DNA of 64,000 nucleotides, from the NCBI RefSeq assembly GCF_009858335.1, contig NZ_VMSE01000001.1, positions 1,860,001 through 1,924,000 on the forward strand, read 5' to 3'. The translations under genes and the position numbers were made by a program. The notes beneath the pieces are model-generated. The model was given only the letters and a program-made list of their open reading frames with translations, did not search any database and was not told the DNA's origin. Position 1 is the stretch's first letter; every line of letters begins with the position of its first letter. This document shows positions 49,535 through 57,230 of this stretch, piece by piece. This DNA comes from Methylovorus glucosotrophus (GTDB lineage: Bacteria; Pseudomonadota; Gammaproteobacteria; Burkholderiales; Methylophilaceae).

Positions 49535-51117
49535 TGAAACGCACCGTATTGAACGTACAGCAAGGCACTCCAGAATGGCTGGCAGCGCGCGCCGCCAGTG
49601 ACGGCACGGCATCAGAAGCCGCGACCGCTGCAGGCAAGGGCAAGTACCAGAAGCGCAACGACCTGCTGGCCCAGCGCAAGACGGGCATCACGCCAGATGT
49701 CAGCGCCAGCACCCAAGCTTTGTTTGACCGTGGCCATGCCACCGAGGCCGCCGCGCGCCCCATGGCCGAATCCATCATTGAGGATGAACTGTCACCAACC
49801 ACGATCACACTTGAAGTCGAAGGCCTGACGCTGCTCGCCAGCCTGGATGGCATCACATTCGATGATGAAACCATTTTCGAGCACAAGCTGTGGTCTGAAA
49901 AGCTGGCCGCCCAGGTTCGCGCCGGCGAGCTGGAAGAGCACTACACCATCCAGATGGATCAGGAACTGCTGGTATCCGGCGCCAAGCGCTGCCTGTTCAT
50001 GTGCTCCGATGGCACAGAAGCCAACTGCGTATGGATGTGGTACGAGTCCAGCGAAGAAAAGGCCCGCAAGGTAATTGATACCTGGCACCAGTTCAAGAAA
50101 GACCTAGCCGAGTTCGTGCCAACCGCGGCGCCAGAGCAAGTAAAGGCCGAGGTTGTCATTGAGTTGCCAGCCCTCTTCGTGCAGGCCAAGGGTGAAATCA
50201 CGACCAGCAACATGAAGGAGTTTGGCCTGGCGCTGGCCGACCGTCTTAAAACGGTGCGCGCTATCGAGCTGGTTACGGATCAAGACTTCGCGAATGCCAA
50301 ACAGTATGCCGCGATGTTCCGCGATCAGATCAAGAAGCTTGAGGCCGCCCAGGAATCCATGCTGTCCCAGACCGCCAGCATCGGTGAAGCAAAACGCCTG
50401 ATGGATGCATGGGCCGAGGATCTGCGTGTAACCGCGCTCAAGTTGGAAAAGGATGTGAAGCGCGAGGACAAGGCCAAGAAGGAAGCCATGATCCTGAAGG
50501 CTCGCCAAGCGTTTATTGATTACGTCGCCACCCTTGAGAAAGAAACGGATGGCATTCGGGTATCTCAGCAGTTACCTGACTTCGCTGGCTTCATCAAGGG
50601 CAAGCGGAACTATGCAAGCATGCAGGACGCCATTGATACAGCACTGGCGAACGGCAAGGCCTCTGCTGACGCTGCCGCACGCGACATCCGCACCAAGCTG
50701 GCCTGGTACCGTGGTGCCGCTGCCGGGCATGAAATCATCTTCGCTGATCTGTCCACGATCATTACCAAGCCCGAGGACGATTTTAAGCTGGTCGTGAAAA
50801 CCCGTCTTGACCAGCACAAGCAGGACGAAGAAAAGCGCCTGGAAGATATCCGCCAGCAAGAGGCCGCCAAGCTTGCTGCTGAGGCAATGAAGCCGGCCGA
50901 GCAAGAAACCAGTGTTGAGGTCAATGCCAAGATTGAGCCCGAGCCAGTGGCCCAGGTCTCCCCTAAAACTGTCAGCGTAAACCCTCAATATTTTTCCGGT
51001 GCACGCCCAACAAAAGCAGAGCTAGTTGCTGTGGTTGCCAAGGCATATTCAGCAAATCAGGATCTGGCAGAGGTATGGCTCAATGCTGCATTCGGACCCA
51101 TGGCCAAGGCTGCATAG
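49534..51117 (+). CDS. YqaJ/lambda-type exonuclease with long C-terminal extension
   Basis: 527 aa. Residues 1-195 are the nuclease: GTPEWLAARAASDGTASEAATAAG, RGHATEAAARPMAE, LLASLDGITFDDETIFEHKLW with the D-x-E-x-K acidic core, and HYTIQMDQELLVSG. The rest is a long coiled coil and small C-terminal domain (KTVRAIELVTDQDFANAKQY, AMFRDQIKKLEAAQE) resembling a DUF1351-type protein. The fusion is about twice the length of lambda Exo. It resects double-strand ends for Bet. Confidence 0.88.
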   Translation: MKRTVLNVQQGTPEWLAARAASDGTASEAATAAGKGKYQKRNDLLAQRKTGITPDVSASTQALFDRGHATEAAARPMAESIIEDELSPTTITLEVEGLTLLASLDGITFDDETIFEHKLWSEKLAAQVRAGELEEHYTIQMDQELLVSGAKRCLFMCSDGTEANCVWMWYESSEEKARKVIDTWHQFKKDLAEFVPTAAPEQVKAEVVIELPALFVQAKGEITTSNMKEFGLALADRLKTVRAIELVTDQDFANAKQYAAMFRDQIKKLEAAQESMLSQTASIGEAKRLMDAWAEDLRVTALKLEKDVKREDKAKKEAMILKARQAFIDYVATLEKETDGIRVSQQLPDFAGFIKGKRNYASMQDAIDTALANGKASADAAARDIRTKLAWYRGAAAGHEIIFADLSTIITKPEDDFKLVVKTRLDQHKQDEEKRLEDIRQQEAAKLAAEAMKPAEQETSVEVNAKIEPEPVAQVSPKTVSVNPQYFSGARPTKAELVAVVAKAYSANQDLAEVWLNAAFGPMAKAA

Positions 51118-51175
51118 CCATGAGCGAAAGTGGAATTGAAGATTACGAGCAATACAAAAACTAGCACTCTCTCAT

Positions 51176-51213
51176 CCCGCCAGTCTTACCCCCTTTGGTT
51201 GGCGGGTCTTTTT
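51176..51213 (+). terminator. Terminator after the recombination genes
   Basis: CCCGCCA/TGGCGGG stem followed by TCTTTTT. It would limit transcription into the downstream accessory genes unless antitermination occurs. Confidence 0.75.
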
Positions 51214-51260
51214 CAAGCCTTGTGACAGATGGCTTGGAAAAGATACTCAGGAGAATAGCC

Positions 51261-51341
51261 ATGGCAAAACGACATAGAAGCAAGGGCTCAGATCGCCGCC
51301 AGCGCAAGTTCGTGCGGGCGCGGAAAGGACACCTGGTTTAA
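51261..51341 (+). CDS. 26-aa basic peptide
   Basis: MAKRHRSKGSDRRQRKFVR then ARKGHLV. AGGAGAA lies 6 nt before the ATG. Half of the residues are Arg or Lys, which suggests nucleic-acid binding, for example an N-like antiterminator peptide. The gap 51118-51425 otherwise holds only the terminator. Confidence 0.4.
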   Translation: MAKRHRSKGSDRRQRKFVRARKGHLV

Positions 51342-51425
51342 CCGCCACCCTCCCTTAACCCCTGCCGATGCCTTCGGGCCATATAACTTGAATATGGGGA
51401 ATCGGACTTACTTGAGGATACTTAA

Positions 51426-51749
51426 ATGAGCCTGGATGTGACATTAACAGCAGTTAGAGAAACAAGTGTATACAGCAGAAACATAACGCACAACCTAACA
51501 AAGATGGCTTCTGAGGCTGGTATATACAAGCATTTGTGGAGACCTGAGGAAATTGGAATCACTAAAGCAAGTGAGCTAATAAAGCCATTGGAAGATGCTC
51601 TTGATTTACTAAAAAGTGATCCTGATGGGTTTGAGCAATTTAATGCCTCCAATGGTTGGGGAACATATGCTGGATTTGTAGATTTTGTGAAAGATTATTT
51701 AGAGGCATGCAAAAGCAATCCGGATGCAACCATTAGCGTCGACAGGTAG
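51426..51749 (+). CDS. Conserved phage protein
   Basis: 107 aa. The pattern NITHNLTKMASEAGIYKHLWRPEEIG and NASNGWGTYAGFVDFVKDYLEACK (in segments) recurs in many siphophage and podophage early regions, but no function is established. AT-richer than its neighbours. Confidence 0.7.
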   Translation: MSLDVTLTAVRETSVYSRNITHNLTKMASEAGIYKHLWRPEEIGITKASELIKPLEDALDLLKSDPDGFEQFNASNGWGTYAGFVDFVKDYLEACKSNPDATISVDR

Positions 51750-51756
51750 CACGACT

Positions 51757-51960
51757 GGCTCACGTACGAGCCACCACAGGAGCCAGCCCTTTGCCTGACT
51801 AGCAACATTGGAGAAGTAGTCAGCTTCAATGGAAGGGTTGGTTCCTGTGGTGAAGCGGAATGGTGATCCGCGTCAAGTCGCAGATGAGGCTTAGATAAAC
51901 AGTTCGCGGCACAGAGGTGCCTCAAGCCGGAGATTCACCACCGGCCACCACTTTAACTGA
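51757..51960 (+). ncRNA. Candidate structured RNA in the early operon
   Basis: Successive stems: GGCTC/GAGCC (51757-51772), a 20-bp helix between 51772-51791 and 51833-51852 whose two non-Watson-Crick positions are G-U pairs only on the plus strand, an inner CTGACT/AGTCAG hairpin (51795-51823), GCGGA/TCCGC (51856-51872) and GGCAC/GTGCC (51914-51927). No ORF with an SD covers the interval. Confidence 0.55.
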
Positions 51961-51965
51961 GAGGA

Positions 51966-52163
51966 ATGATGATGGCATTAGATTACAAGCAAGCAAAAGA
52001 AAACCTTACAGCGCATGTTGCCAAGATCACTGAGCAGCGCGATGAATTGCTGGAAGCGCTGAAAGCCATGCTGACACATATGGGCATGGACGAAGACGAA
52101 TGGAATAAGCCTACGTTTGATCAGGCCCGTGCCGCCATCGCCAAAGCCGAGCAAGAGAACTAA
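51966..52163 (+). CDS. Small coiled-coil protein
   Basis: 65 aa from one of three clustered ATGs (51966, 51969, 51972); GAGAGG favours the third. It is helical (ENLTAHVAKITEQRDELLEALKAML). Its last codons (AAIAKAEQ) are shared at DNA level with the next gene's end. Confidence 0.55.
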   Translation: MMMALDYKQAKENLTAHVAKITEQRDELLEALKAMLTHMGMDEDEWNKPTFDQARAAIAKAEQEN

Positions 52164-52166
52164 TCA

Positions 52167-52454
52167 ATGAAGCGCAAAGGTCGGCATCATTGTTATGTAC
52201 ACATTCTCGAACATCGCGACTACAAGCCTGGAGATTTACCACCGGAAGGCTATCTTGAATGGCATGCATGGGCAGATGTGCAACGTAAGGCGGGAATAAA
52301 ACAAACGCAATGTGGGAAGTGCGGTCTTTGGCGGACTCCGCAGGAGCTTAGCGGCGAAACGATGAAATGGACTTCGCAAAGCCGTAAGGGGCCAATAGAA
52401 CAGACTGCGCCAATATGCCACAAGTGTGCAGCCATCGCCAAAGCCGAGCAATAA
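52167..52454 (+). CDS. Zinc-finger-like small protein
   Basis: 95 aa with two Cys pairs, QCGKCGLW and ICHKCAAI, forming a probable zinc ribbon; Trp-rich N-terminus (GYLEWHAWADVQRKAG). It ends with the same AAIAKAEQ-coding sequence as its neighbour. Function unknown. Confidence 0.55.
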   Translation: MKRKGRHHCYVHILEHRDYKPGDLPPEGYLEWHAWADVQRKAGIKQTQCGKCGLWRTPQELSGETMKWTSQSRKGPIEQTAPICHKCAAIAKAEQ

Positions 52455-52488
52455 CCTAGCAGTAGTCCATGAGAAAAGGATATAGGAA

Positions 52489-52728
52489 ATGAGTGAGATT
52501 AATACAGGCGGACCAGCGTTTCCAGTCATTGCAGAAAATGGGATGGGGCATGTTTCCAGCGGCGTTACGGTTCGCGATTACTTCGCCGCAAAGGCTTTGC
52601 AGGGATTACTGCCCGCCGGAGATCCTCGTGGACGGAGTGCTTATACAGAAATGTCCTCTGACGAACTTGCCAAGTCAGCATACCAAATTGCCGATGCAAT
52701 GATACGCGAGCGGGAGCAGCAACCATGA
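52489..52728 (+). CDS. Conserved small phage protein (GGPAFP family)
   Basis: 79 aa. The phrases GGPAFPV, SSGVTVRDYFAAKALQGLL and AYQIADAMIRERE recur in short early proteins of many phages. No function is established. Downstream gene overlaps by 4 bp. Confidence 0.7.
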   Translation: MSEINTGGPAFPVIAENGMGHVSSGVTVRDYFAAKALQGLLPAGDPRGRSAYTEMSSDELAKSAYQIADAMIREREQQP

Positions 52729-53030
52729 CCACCAAGGACAAGGATATGAGTGAACAAAGCATTGAGCAGGAGCTGTTTGAAGCGTGGTACGGGGCGCCAA
52801 GGAAACTAGAGCGCTCAGAATCAGGCTACAAGTTTATGGCGGCGCATACCGACTGGACAACATGGAAAGCCGCCCGCGCTCCCCTGCTAGCCCGCATTGC
52901 CGAGCTGGAGGCGAAGTTAGACGTTGACTATATAGCGCAAGTAATTCGCATGGTAGACGGCAATCACTCCATGGGTGCTGGCGCTTTGGCTGAGGCGATT
53001 GTCGACGCAATACGGGGGAATGAGTGTTGA
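52725..53030 (+). CDS. Small early protein
   Basis: 101 aa; FEAWYGAPRKLERSESGYKFMAAHTDWTTWKAA (in segments) followed by a coil (LLARIAELEAKLD) is a common phage accessory pattern. ATG 52746 is an alternative start. Function unknown. Confidence 0.55.
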   Translation: MTTKDKDMSEQSIEQELFEAWYGAPRKLERSESGYKFMAAHTDWTTWKAARAPLLARIAELEAKLDVDYIAQVIRMVDGNHSMGAGALAEAIVDAIRGNEC

Positions 53031-53224
53031 GATGGGTAGAAAAAGGTGGGTTTAGGCGGGAAGTTTATGTAAATGAACAAGGGAAAATACTAGGGCGTAT
53101 TGAGTACTTTGCCGCGATGGATTACGTCGCAGCGTTCATATACGGTGTTGGGGATATTGGCACCTATATAGACATGCCAAGCGCTAAAAAAGCCGTCGAG
53201 GATTACGTGAGGAACAACAAATGA
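53024..53224 (+). CDS. Small early protein (GTG start)
   Basis: 66 aa; FRREVYVNEQGKILGRIEYF and SAKKAVEDYVRNNK suggest one alpha/beta domain. It begins at GTG or TTG inside the previous gene's end. Function unknown. Confidence 0.5.
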   Translation: MLRWVEKGGFRREVYVNEQGKILGRIEYFAAMDYVAAFIYGVGDIGTYIDMPSAKKAVEDYVRNNK

Positions 53225-53727
53225 TCACTGAACAACGCCTTAGATTTGAGGCAAAGCATAAGGTGCCGGATGGGGTCGTATGGAGCGAAAAACTCAACTG
53301 TTACACAAAGACTTTCCCGTCATCTAGAAATGATTCATGGGTAGCGATCCAAAATGCCCTCTGGCAAGGCTATCAGTCGGCACTGGAAGACAGGCAGGGG
53401 GAGGCTGTGGTGTGGCCCAATGGTTGCGATGAAACGGTTCCACAAGCCCTCCGCTATTTAGCAGAGCATGAAAGGCCCGCAGGCGGCAACGACAGTTTCA
53501 ATAGCGAGCATCTGCATCAACTGGCCGATGAGATTGAAGAAATGGCAGGCAAGCCGCTATTCACATCGCCCCAGCCCGCACAGCCAGACCAATGGAACGC
53601 GGCGATAGAGGCGGCGGCAGATACTGCGCATGATGCGATTCATGAAGCAATCTACAAGATAGATGATTGTGTGCCTGTTAAAGCGGCTGTAGTAGCCGCC
53701 ATTCTCGCGCTGCGCAAGGGGGCATGA
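53221..53727 (+). CDS. Hypothetical early protein
   Basis: 168 aa with SRNDSWVAIQNALWQGYQSAL and a C-terminal helix (VKAAVVAAILALRKGA). Modular accessory protein with linker DRQGEAVVWPNG. Overlaps neighbours by 4 bp. Function unknown. Confidence 0.55.
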   Translation: MITEQRLRFEAKHKVPDGVVWSEKLNCYTKTFPSSRNDSWVAIQNALWQGYQSALEDRQGEAVVWPNGCDETVPQALRYLAEHERPAGGNDSFNSEHLHQLADEIEEMAGKPLFTSPQPAQPDQWNAAIEAAADTAHDAIHEAIYKIDDCVPVKAAVVAAILALRKGA

Positions 53728-54020
53728 TGAGCCAAGACGTTGAGTGCCCATATTGCTCCGAGTGGAATGAAATAAATCACGATGATGGCCGAGGCTATGC
53801 AGAGGGAGAGATGCACCAACAAGAATGCTGGCAATGTGCCAAAACATTCACTTTTAACACGCAGATACATTTTAGCTATGAAGCTTTTAAAGCAGATTGC
53901 TTGAATGATGGGCCTCATCAATATGAAAAGACGCACACGATCCCCAAAGAGTACGCCCGCCTACGGTGCAAGTGCTGCGGTGACGAGAAACCGCTAGATT
54001 ACAAGGAGCCTACCCCATGA
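53724..54020 (+). CDS. Zinc-ribbon early protein
   Basis: 98 aa with CPYCSEWNEI, ECWQCAKTF and a later CKCCGDE: two CxxC pairs at the N-terminus make a zinc ribbon. Possibly binds nucleic acid or a host protein. Coupled on both sides. Confidence 0.55.
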   Translation: MMSQDVECPYCSEWNEINHDDGRGYAEGEMHQQECWQCAKTFTFNTQIHFSYEAFKADCLNDGPHQYEKTHTIPKEYARLRCKCCGDEKPLDYKEPTP

Positions 54021-54439
54021 CCAACGACATTATAGAGATAGCCAAGTCGGCAGGCAGCGCGAACTATACGTATACCAATGGGACGACTGGCGGCCCAGCG
54101 GAAATTACGCTGATTATTTTCAACAATGAACAGCTCACCAAATTCGCCGAGCTGATACAGGCTAGGGCTGTGCCGGATGGGTATGTGGTGGTGCCAGTGG
54201 AGCCGACTGAGGTCAATTACCGGCTTATGTTTACAGAAGCTATGCATGCGCTGGCAGAGGTTGATAGATTGCTCGGCTTACCTAGTGATGGGTGCAATGA
54301 TCCACAAATTACAGTGAGCGCTCTTAAAGATTATATGGCTGGAATGACTGATGTAATCCATTCCAGAAATTCCTTGATAGACGCTAACTACCAACTTGCT
54401 GCTGAAGTGGAAGCAGCCGCACAGAAAGGGAGCGTATAG
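54017..54439 (+). CDS. Hypothetical early protein
   Basis: 140 aa; helical C-terminal part (AEVDRLLGLPSDGCND, NYQLAAEVEAAAQKG). The phrase VPDGYVVVPVEPT is common in phage accessory genes. Function unknown. Confidence 0.55.
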   Translation: MTNDIIEIAKSAGSANYTYTNGTTGGPAEITLIIFNNEQLTKFAELIQARAVPDGYVVVPVEPTEVNYRLMFTEAMHALAEVDRLLGLPSDGCNDPQITVSALKDYMAGMTDVIHSRNSLIDANYQLAAEVEAAAQKGSV

Positions 54440-54441
54440 CC

Positions 54442-54525
54442 ATGGATCAATTGTTAGCATTTTTATTAGGCGTTGTGATTGGACTATTCATAATCGCCTT
54501 AATAGTAAAGATTACAGGTGAATAG
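54442..54525 (+). CDS. 27-aa membrane peptide
   Basis: MDQLLAFLLGVVIGLFIIAL then IVKITGE: a single helix and almost nothing else. AGGGAG precedes the ATG by about 9 nt and the next gene starts 2 bp after. Small membrane peptide of the early operon. Confidence 0.5.
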   Translation: MDQLLAFLLGVVIGLFIIALIVKITGE

Positions 54526-54526
54526 C

Positions 54527-54847
54527 ATGGATGACAGGGAAATGCTGGAGTGGGCGGCAAAGGCTGCTGGGCTGCCTGTTGTGTTTGACGGACACCTGCC
54601 AAAACTGAAAGTAGGCGGTGGCAAGATTGGCGCGTGGCGCAACTGGAACCCGCTTGAGGACGATGGTGACGCGCTGCGACTGGCTGTGAAGTTGAATATT
54701 CCAGTCAGCCCGGAACCGGCTAACGGGTCAACATGGGTATGCAAAGGTGAATTACAGGTCTTTGAAATGCACGGCGATGACCCATCCGCCGCCACCCGCC
54801 GCGCAATTGTCCGTGCTGCCGCCGCTATCGGCAAGGAGGGGAAGTGA
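54527..54847 (+). CDS. Hypothetical early protein
   Basis: 106 aa from ATG 54527 (MDDREMLEWAAKAAG). GAWRNWNPLEDDGDALRLAVKLNI and a C-terminal ATRRAIVRAAAAIG are typical of a widely spread phage early protein without assigned function. Confidence 0.6.
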   Translation: MDDREMLEWAAKAAGLPVVFDGHLPKLKVGGGKIGAWRNWNPLEDDGDALRLAVKLNIPVSPEPANGSTWVCKGELQVFEMHGDDPSAATRRAIVRAAAAIGKEGK

Positions 54848-55038
54848 TGGAAACCATGAGCTGCCGCGAAGTGGCCGCCTATCTTGGCTACAGCTACTTC
54901 TATTTCATGCGCGAGATTAAAACGGACGAGTCATTTCCAAAACCGATTCGCCGAAAGACTCTGCACGGGCTTGGACACGCAAAATACGAGAAGGCCGACA
55001 TCGAGCGCTACAAGCAAGGACTCAAGGCAGCGGCTTAA
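54847..55038 (+). CDS. AlpA-like HTH protein, probable excisionase
   Basis: 63 aa from ATG 54847 with AAGGAGGGG upstream. MSCREVAAYLGYSYFYFMREIK is a MerR/AlpA-type HTH, then FPKPIRRKT and a recognition tail KYEKADIERYKQGL. It is the last gene of the PL operon and faces the integrase with 4 bp overlap, so it probably acts as Xis. Confidence 0.7.
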   Translation: METMSCREVAAYLGYSYFYFMREIKTDESFPKPIRRKTLHGLGHAKYEKADIERYKQGLKAAA

Positions 55039-56027
55039 TCTAGCTTGTCGGCTAGGTTTTCCGCTGTCTCATTGTAGTAAATCATAAGCATCTTTAAATC
55101 CTTGTGCCCCACTATTCTTGCCAGCTCCAGCACATTAAACACCTTCGCCAGTCGCGTGATAGCCAAGTGCCTGGTATCGTGAAACACAATATTGTCTATT
55201 CCGGCCAGCGCTTTGATCTTTCTAAAGTGACTGACTATCTGCGACTCTTTCAGATTAAAGATTGATTCGCCCTCAATATCTACTCGCTTCACGTTCTCAA
55301 TGATCTGCAAGGCCCGTGTCGATAAAGGCACGTCGCGCACGCCTGCCCTGGTCTTTGATGCCTTTACCTTTGCCACACGGCCAGATACATCGGAAAGCCG
55401 CAAGCCGCATATTTCCTTTTCCCGCATGGCTGTCTCTATCGCAAACAGAAAAGCCGCTCCAGTGCGCGCAATGACGGTATTAGGCACCTCATCATCAGCA
55501 TAGCCGGACGCATGCACGACGGCATCAATCTGATTCTGCGTTATTAGGGTATCTCTCGGCGGGGCATGCTGGGGGCGCTTAATGCTGCTCATGGGGTTGA
55601 CCTTGATCCATCCCCATTCATTGATCGCTACGGTGAATACATTGGAGAGCATATTCATTTCGCGGATGATCGTGGACCCCGAGACTACTTTCATGCGCTT
55701 GTCCCGAAACTTGGTAAATTGCATCTTTGTCAGCGCTTCAAGCTTGGTTTTGCATATCTCCGGCTCATCACGAATAAAAGCGTTGATCCTGATGCGTTCC
55801 TTGCGTTCACCTGACTTACGCACGCTGACCTCATCCCGGTATTTTTCCAGCAGGCTGCCAAAGGTGATATTTTTTACCCCAGCTTCGCTCTTTTCCAGCT
55901 CCAGCTCTGTCATATTGGCCCATGACTGCGCCTCACCCTTGGTGCGGAACGTCTTCACCTTGCGCTGATATTTTACCGAGACTTCGGCGCGCCATTTTCC
56001 TGATGCGGTTGGTTTGATGGATGCCAT
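55035..56027 (-). CDS. int: Tyrosine recombinase integrase
   Basis: 330 aa. An N-terminal arm-binding domain (KVKTFRTKGEAQSWANMTE) and core-binding SAM-like domain precede the catalytic domain with Arg in AMREKEICGLRLSD, HDTRH (His, Arg), GHKD and Tyr in MIYYNET. It joins attP to the tRNA-Arg 3' end. It starts only 160 bp from attR. No clear SD is visible. Confidence 0.92.
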   Translation of the reverse strand: MASIKPTASGKWRAEVSVKYQRKVKTFRTKGEAQSWANMTELELEKSEAGVKNITFGSLLEKYRDEVSVRKSGERKERIRINAFIRDEPEICKTKLEALTKMQFTKFRDKRMKVVSGSTIIREMNMLSNVFTVAINEWGWIKVNPMSSIKRPQHAPPRDTLITQNQIDAVVHASGYADDEVPNTVIARTGAAFLFAIETAMREKEICGLRLSDVSGRVAKVKASKTRAGVRDVPLSTRALQIIENVKRVDIEGESIFNLKESQIVSHFRKIKALAGIDNIVFHDTRHLAITRLAKVFNVLELARIVGHKDLKMLMIYYNETAENLADKLD

Positions 56028-56032
56028 GCGAT

Positions 56033-56107
56033 TAGTGGAAATGGATAGTGGAAACTAGTGGAAACGTTTCGCAATATATCACAAAGAACCGCAAAGAATC
56101 GCAAAGC
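56033..56107. repeat. Repeats between int and attR, probable arm-type sites
   Basis: TAGTGGAAA occurs three times (56033-56041, 56046-56054, 56056-56064). Next to it three 10-bp units of the form CRCAAAGMWY run from about 56080 to 56109. Phased short repeats beside an attachment core are typical of integrase arm or Xis sites. Confidence 0.6.
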
Positions 56108-56188
56108 TTTAAATTGCCTGAAACGGCATGATAAAAGGCTGAAAGCCCTACTGGCGCGGGCTTTAGAGAGGTGATGCAGAAAATAAAA

Positions 56189-56204
56189 TGGTGCCCTCGA
56201 CAGG
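56189..56204. other. attR core
   Basis: Same 16 bp as attL at 16140-16155. It lies inside the tRNA-Arg gene as its 3' end, so the host keeps an intact tRNA. Confidence 0.92.
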
Positions 56205-56264
56205 AGTTGAACCTGTGACCCTTCGCTTAGGAGGCGAATGCTCTATCCACTGAGCTACGAGGGC
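56189..56264 (-). tRNA. tRNA-Arg (anticodon CCT)
   Basis: 76 nt including encoded CCA. Acceptor GCCCTCG pairs with CGAGGGC; D arm GCTC-AGTGGATA-GAGC; anticodon arm TTCGC-CTCCTAA-GCGAA with CCT; T arm with GGTTCAACTCC. It is the integration site of the prophage. Confidence 0.96.
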
Positions 56265-56366
56265 AAGGCCGTTATTTTCGCATAAAAAACGTTGCAGTAA
56301 ATTTGCAAATACAAAATCGCGGTCAGGCTTGTTATGATGAATATCTTTGTTCTGCGGGCTTTACCA

Positions 56367-56900
56367 ATGAAAATCCTTCTTGCGTCTGCTTTTGTGTTTC
56401 TCGGCTTTCTGCTTTACCGCTCATTTGCCATGGCGAGCCCTTTGCCGCAGGTGGGGCAGGCGGCACCGCATTTTTCGCTCACTGGCATCAAGGGTGACGT
56501 GCATGGCTTGAATGATTACCAAGGAAGCTGGCTGGTGCTGTACTTCTACCCCAAGGACGATACGCCGGGCTGCACCAAGGAGGCTTGCAGCTTCCGCGAT
56601 GACATGGTGCAGCTGGAAAAACTGGGCGCGAAGATTGTAGGCATTAGCGTGGATGACACCGAGTCGCACGCTAAATTTGCCAAAAAGTACAATCTGCCGT
56701 TTCCATTGCTGTCAGATACCAATGGCAAAGTGGCTGCCAGTTATGGCGCCTTAACCAATCTTGGCATCATCAAAATCGCCAAGCGCTATACCTTCCTGAT
56801 CAATCCTCAGGGCCAGATTGCCAAGGTCTACCAAAGCGTGGATACTTCGCGCCACTCGCAGGAAATTATCGATGATTTGCGCCAGCTCAGCGCGCGGTAA
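56367..56900 (+). CDS. bcp: BCP-type peroxiredoxin with N-terminal anchor
   Basis: 177 aa from ATG 56367 (11 more codons are open upstream). A hydrophobic N-terminus (ILLASAFVFLGFLLY) anchors or exports it. The peroxiredoxin domain has VLYFYPKDDTPGCTKEACSFRD with the peroxidatic Cys and a second Cys five residues on, as in BCP. It reduces peroxides, here probably in the periplasm, using thiol reductants. Confidence 0.85.
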   Translation: MKILLASAFVFLGFLLYRSFAMASPLPQVGQAAPHFSLTGIKGDVHGLNDYQGSWLVLYFYPKDDTPGCTKEACSFRDDMVQLEKLGAKIVGISVDDTESHAKFAKKYNLPFPLLSDTNGKVAASYGALTNLGIIKIAKRYTFLINPQGQIAKVYQSVDTSRHSQEIIDDLRQLSAR

Positions 56901-56936
56901 CAGATTTGCCCACATCAGCTAAAGGAACCACCCCTC

Positions 56937-57164
56937 ATGAAAAAACTGCTATTGATCGCCATCCTGGCATCGCTCTCGGCATGTACCACACCCAATTCCA
57001 AGCCTAACCGCGAATGGATCAGCGTGAACTGTAACGGCTTTGCCTCCTGGGACAAATGCAATGAAAAAGCCAAGGCCTATTGCCCGAATGGTTTTGAAAT
57101 TGGCAGCAAAGAAGAAAGCCTGATCGAGCAGAAACGCATCATGGAGTTTTCCTGCAAGCCTTAA
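56937..57164 (+). CDS. Small cysteine-containing lipoprotein
   Basis: 75 aa with lipobox LSAC (ILASLSAC|TTP). The mature part has four further Cys (VNCNGF, DKCNEK, AYCPNG, FSCKP), probably disulfide-linked. AAAGGAA lies 11 nt before the ATG. Followed by a strong terminator. Function unknown. Confidence 0.7.
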   Translation: MKKLLLIAILASLSACTTPNSKPNREWISVNCNGFASWDKCNEKAKAYCPNGFEIGSKEESLIEQKRIMEFSCKP

Positions 57165-57182
57165 CTGGCAGGCTTGAAATGC

Positions 57183-57212
57183 AAAAGAGCCATCGATGAT
57201 GGCTCTTTTTTT
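57183..57212 (+). terminator. Rho-independent terminator
   Basis: AGAGCCATC-GAT-GATGGCTCT followed by T6, 20 nt after the lipoprotein stop; A-rich on the other side, so it may also serve the convergent gene. Confidence 0.9.
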
Positions 57213-57230
57213 ATGCCTTGCGCTGCCGTT

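Larger units (their letters stand above)
16140..56204. mobile_element. Temperate podovirus-like prophage in tRNA-Arg
   Basis: About 40.1 kb bounded by identical 16-bp sequences (TGGTGCCCTCGACAGG), the right copy being the 3' end of tRNA-Arg. A tyrosine integrase abuts the right end. Complete modules are present: switch, recombination, replication, packaging, head, short-tail completion, ejection, fibre and lysis. No tape-measure or tail-tube gene is visible, and head-completion genes resemble P22 gp4 and gp10, so a podovirus is likely. Every core gene appears intact; the element may be inducible. Confidence 0.93.

Noticed and set aside
56021..56032. Sixth copy of the late promoter motif at the integrase start (AATCGCATGG)
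   Set aside because: It contains the int start codon, the last bases differ and no -10-like hexamer follows 16 nt on; likely coincidence.
16140..56204. Diversity-generating retroelement (as in BPP-1-like podoviruses)
   Set aside because: No reverse transcriptase or template/variable repeat pair was seen.
16140..56204. Tailed phage with long tail
   Set aside because: No tape-measure, tail-tube or baseplate genes; head-completion genes are podoviral in type.
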